Shown: one piece after another, positions 20,039-21,438 of the stretch
Layout: every line of letters begins with the position of its first letter
How positions within the stretch are numbered: position 1 is the first letter of the stretch
Assembly: GCA_937876055.1 (NCBI GenBank)
Contig: CALEIW010000187.1
Span: 1-21,438, forward strand
Length of the DNA: 21,438 bases
Direction of reading: 5' to 3'
Origin: an uncultured euryarchaeote
Lineage (GTDB): Archaea; Thermoplasmatota; Poseidoniia; Poseidoniales; Thalassarchaeaceae
The notes under the pieces: generated by a model
The model's database searches: none
What the model saw: the letters and a program-made list of their open reading frames with translations, nothing else
Told to the model about the DNA's origin: nothing
Program-made: the position numbers and the translations under genes

Positions 20039-21438
20039 ATGCACGCGCGCGAGAACATCTACATCGACGGAAAGTGGGTTGCTGCAAGTGGAGAAGGTAG
20101 TATTGAGGTAGTCAATCCTGCAACCGAACAAAGCATTGGTTCGGTGCCGGTTGGAAGTGCTAATGATGTTGAAAAAGCCGTAGCTGCGGCACGTGCTGCA
20201 TTTCCATCTTGGTCGCAATCTAGCATTGAAGAGCGGCAAGGCTACCTCAATGCGATTTCAGCTGCAATCGCTGAGCGAGGAGAAGAAATCGCTGAATTAA
20301 TCACTGCAGAAGTCGGAACCCCAATCAATTACAGTCGAATGGCCATGGTGGGAACTCCAAGAGTGGTATCACGATCTTATGCGAAAATGTTGGATTCTTT
20401 TGATTGGGAAGAAGAGGTTCGTAATTCCTTAATCGTCAAAGAACCAATAGGAGTGGTGGGGATGATTACTCCATGGAATTTTCCTCTCCACCAAATTATT
20501 GGCAAGGTTGCTCCGGCACTAGCGGCAGGGTGTACAATGGTTCTCAAGCCATCAAAAGAGGCTCCACTGAACGCATTTATTCTCGCAGACATCATTGATG
20601 AAATCGGCCTTCCGGCTGGCGTCTTCAATCTCGTCTCAGGGCATGGAAGAGAAATCGGAGAGACTCTATCTTCGCACCCAGAGGTAGACATGGTCAGTTT
20701 CACCGGTTCAACCGGTGCTGGTGTGAGTGTCTCACAAGCAGCCGCTCCAACCGTTAAGCGAGTAACTCTGGAATTAGGTGGAAAGAGTGCGAATGTAATC
20801 CTCGATGATGCCGACATAGCAAAGGCCGCCAAAATGGCCGTTTACGCTTGCTTCAACAATTCCGGGCAGGAATGTTCCAGCCTAAGCCGACTAATCGTTC
20901 CAGCAGCTGCACGTGATGAAGTGGTAGAGGTAATCGCTGCAACAATGGCCCGCTATTCCGTAGGCGACCCAATGGATGAATCCATGCGCTGCGGGCCCAT
21001 GGTTTCCGCGAGACAACAAGAATCGGTAGCCGGCTACATCTCTTCTGGAATTTCCGAGGGTGCAACGCTAGTTGCCGGAGGCGAAGGAATGCCTGATGGG
21101 CTTGATTCAGGATTTTACGTCAAGCCAACTGTATTCGCTGACGTATCTTCGGATATGACCATTTTTCGGGAGGAAATTTTCGGTCCTGTCCTATCGATAA
21201 CAACTTACGATTCAGAGGAAGAAGCAATTGCACTGGCTAATGATTCAGAGTACGGCTTGTCTGGAGGTGTCTGGTCTGGTGATGAAGAGAGGGCTTTGCA
21301 ATTTGCTCGTAAAATGAGAACAGGACAGGTAAGTATCAATGGTGGAGCATTCAATATCAGTGCTCCATTTGGTGGCTACAAGCTATCTGGTAACGGCCGT
21401 GAACTCGGTATTCACGGCCTAGAAGAATTCCTTGAAGT
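20039..21438 (+). CDS. NAD(P)-dependent aldehyde dehydrogenase (3' end beyond window)
   Basis: Open from the ATG at 20039 to the window edge, 466 codons, so only a few residues of a standard 470-480-residue aldehyde dehydrogenase are missing. Visible: PWNFP (145-149, with the oxyanion asparagine N147), LKPSKEAP (169-176) in the cofactor pocket, FTGST (221-225), the general base E245 in TLELGGKS, and the nucleophile C279 in NSGQECSS. An in-frame stop lies six bases before the ATG, fixing the start. It would oxidise an aldehyde to an acid. In box/paa pathways a semialdehyde is oxidised after ring cleavage, by BoxD or the PaaZ aldehyde dehydrogenase domain; this protein is a generic family member, so the link rests on position alone. 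Confidence 0.93.
   Translation, partial: MHARENIYIDGKWVAASGEGSIEVVNPATEQSIGSVPVGSANDVEKAVAAARAAFPSWSQSSIEERQGYLNAISAAIAERGEEIAELITAEVGTPINYSRMAMVGTPRVVSRSYAKMLDSFDWEEEVRNSLIVKEPIGVVGMITPWNFPLHQIIGKVAPALAAGCTMVLKPSKEAPLNAFILADIIDEIGLPAGVFNLVSGHGREIGETLSSHPEVDMVSFTGSTGAGVSVSQAAAPTVKRVTLELGGKSANVILDDADIAKAAKMAVYACFNNSGQECSSLSRLIVPAAARDEVVEVIAATMARYSVGDPMDESMRCGPMVSARQQESVAGYISSGISEGATLVAGGEGMPDGLDSGFYVKPTVFADVSSDMTIFREEIFGPVLSITTYDSEEEAIALANDSEYGLSGGVWSGDEERALQFARKMRTGQVSINGGAFNISAPFGGYKLSGNGRELGIHGLEEFLE

Noticed and set aside
1..21438. CRISPR arrays, transposons, tRNA or rRNA genes
   Set aside because: No regularly spaced repeats, transposase-like protein, tRNA T-loop signature or rRNA segment was seen on either strand.

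Overview
The window looks like a piece of a mesophilic euryarchaeal chromosome, most likely a marine Thermoplasmatota relative (Marine Group II/III, Poseidoniia-like). Archaeal signs are an Orc1/Cdc6 initiator, an archaeal-type phosphopantetheine adenylyltransferase joined to a GTP-dependent dephospho-CoA kinase domain, and TATA-like boxes about 25 bases before likely leaderless starts. Mixed in are genes of bacterial or eukaryotic character (class I aldolase, GlpX, CysJ-type reductase, BoxB-like oxygenase), as is common in that group. The taxon is inferred; there is no rRNA here to confirm it. No CRISPR array, transposon, tRNA or rRNA was found.

Layout. At the left edge is a CysJ-type FAD/NADPH reductase running off the window on the minus strand, divergent from a metallo-beta-lactamase-fold hydrolase. 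An A/T-rich gap of about 400 bases precedes orc1/cdc6 and is a candidate origin. A small membrane protein converges on the CoA-biosynthesis fusion gene, which is preceded on its own strand by about 330 bases of strongly structured, protein-free sequence (candidate ncRNA or leader). Next comes an 872-residue protein with an N-terminal winged helix and no recognised remainder, divergent from a tandem pair of small winged-helix-like paralogues. A minus-strand group moaC-glpX-fba (cofactor synthesis and gluconeogenesis) follows, then a plus-strand ferredoxin/CrtI-like flavoprotein pair, moaE on the minus strand, and a polytopic membrane protein.

The right-hand third (about 14.8-21.4 kb) is the most interesting part: a crotonase with both catalytic glutamates, a BoxB-like di-iron oxygenase with all six metal ligands, an unrecognised 186-residue protein, a 3-hydroxyacyl-CoA dehydrogenase, a SemiSWEET-like transporter, and on flanking transcripts an SRPBCC protein, a PaaG-like crotonase and an aldehyde dehydrogenase. 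Together these resemble an aerobic CoA-thioester epoxidation route (box/paa type) with beta-oxidation-like lower steps. The usual PaaB/C/D, PaaE/BoxA, BoxC, ligase and thiolase genes are not in the window. The ferredoxin and the stand-alone CysJ-type reductase elsewhere in the window are possible electron donors, but that link is speculative.
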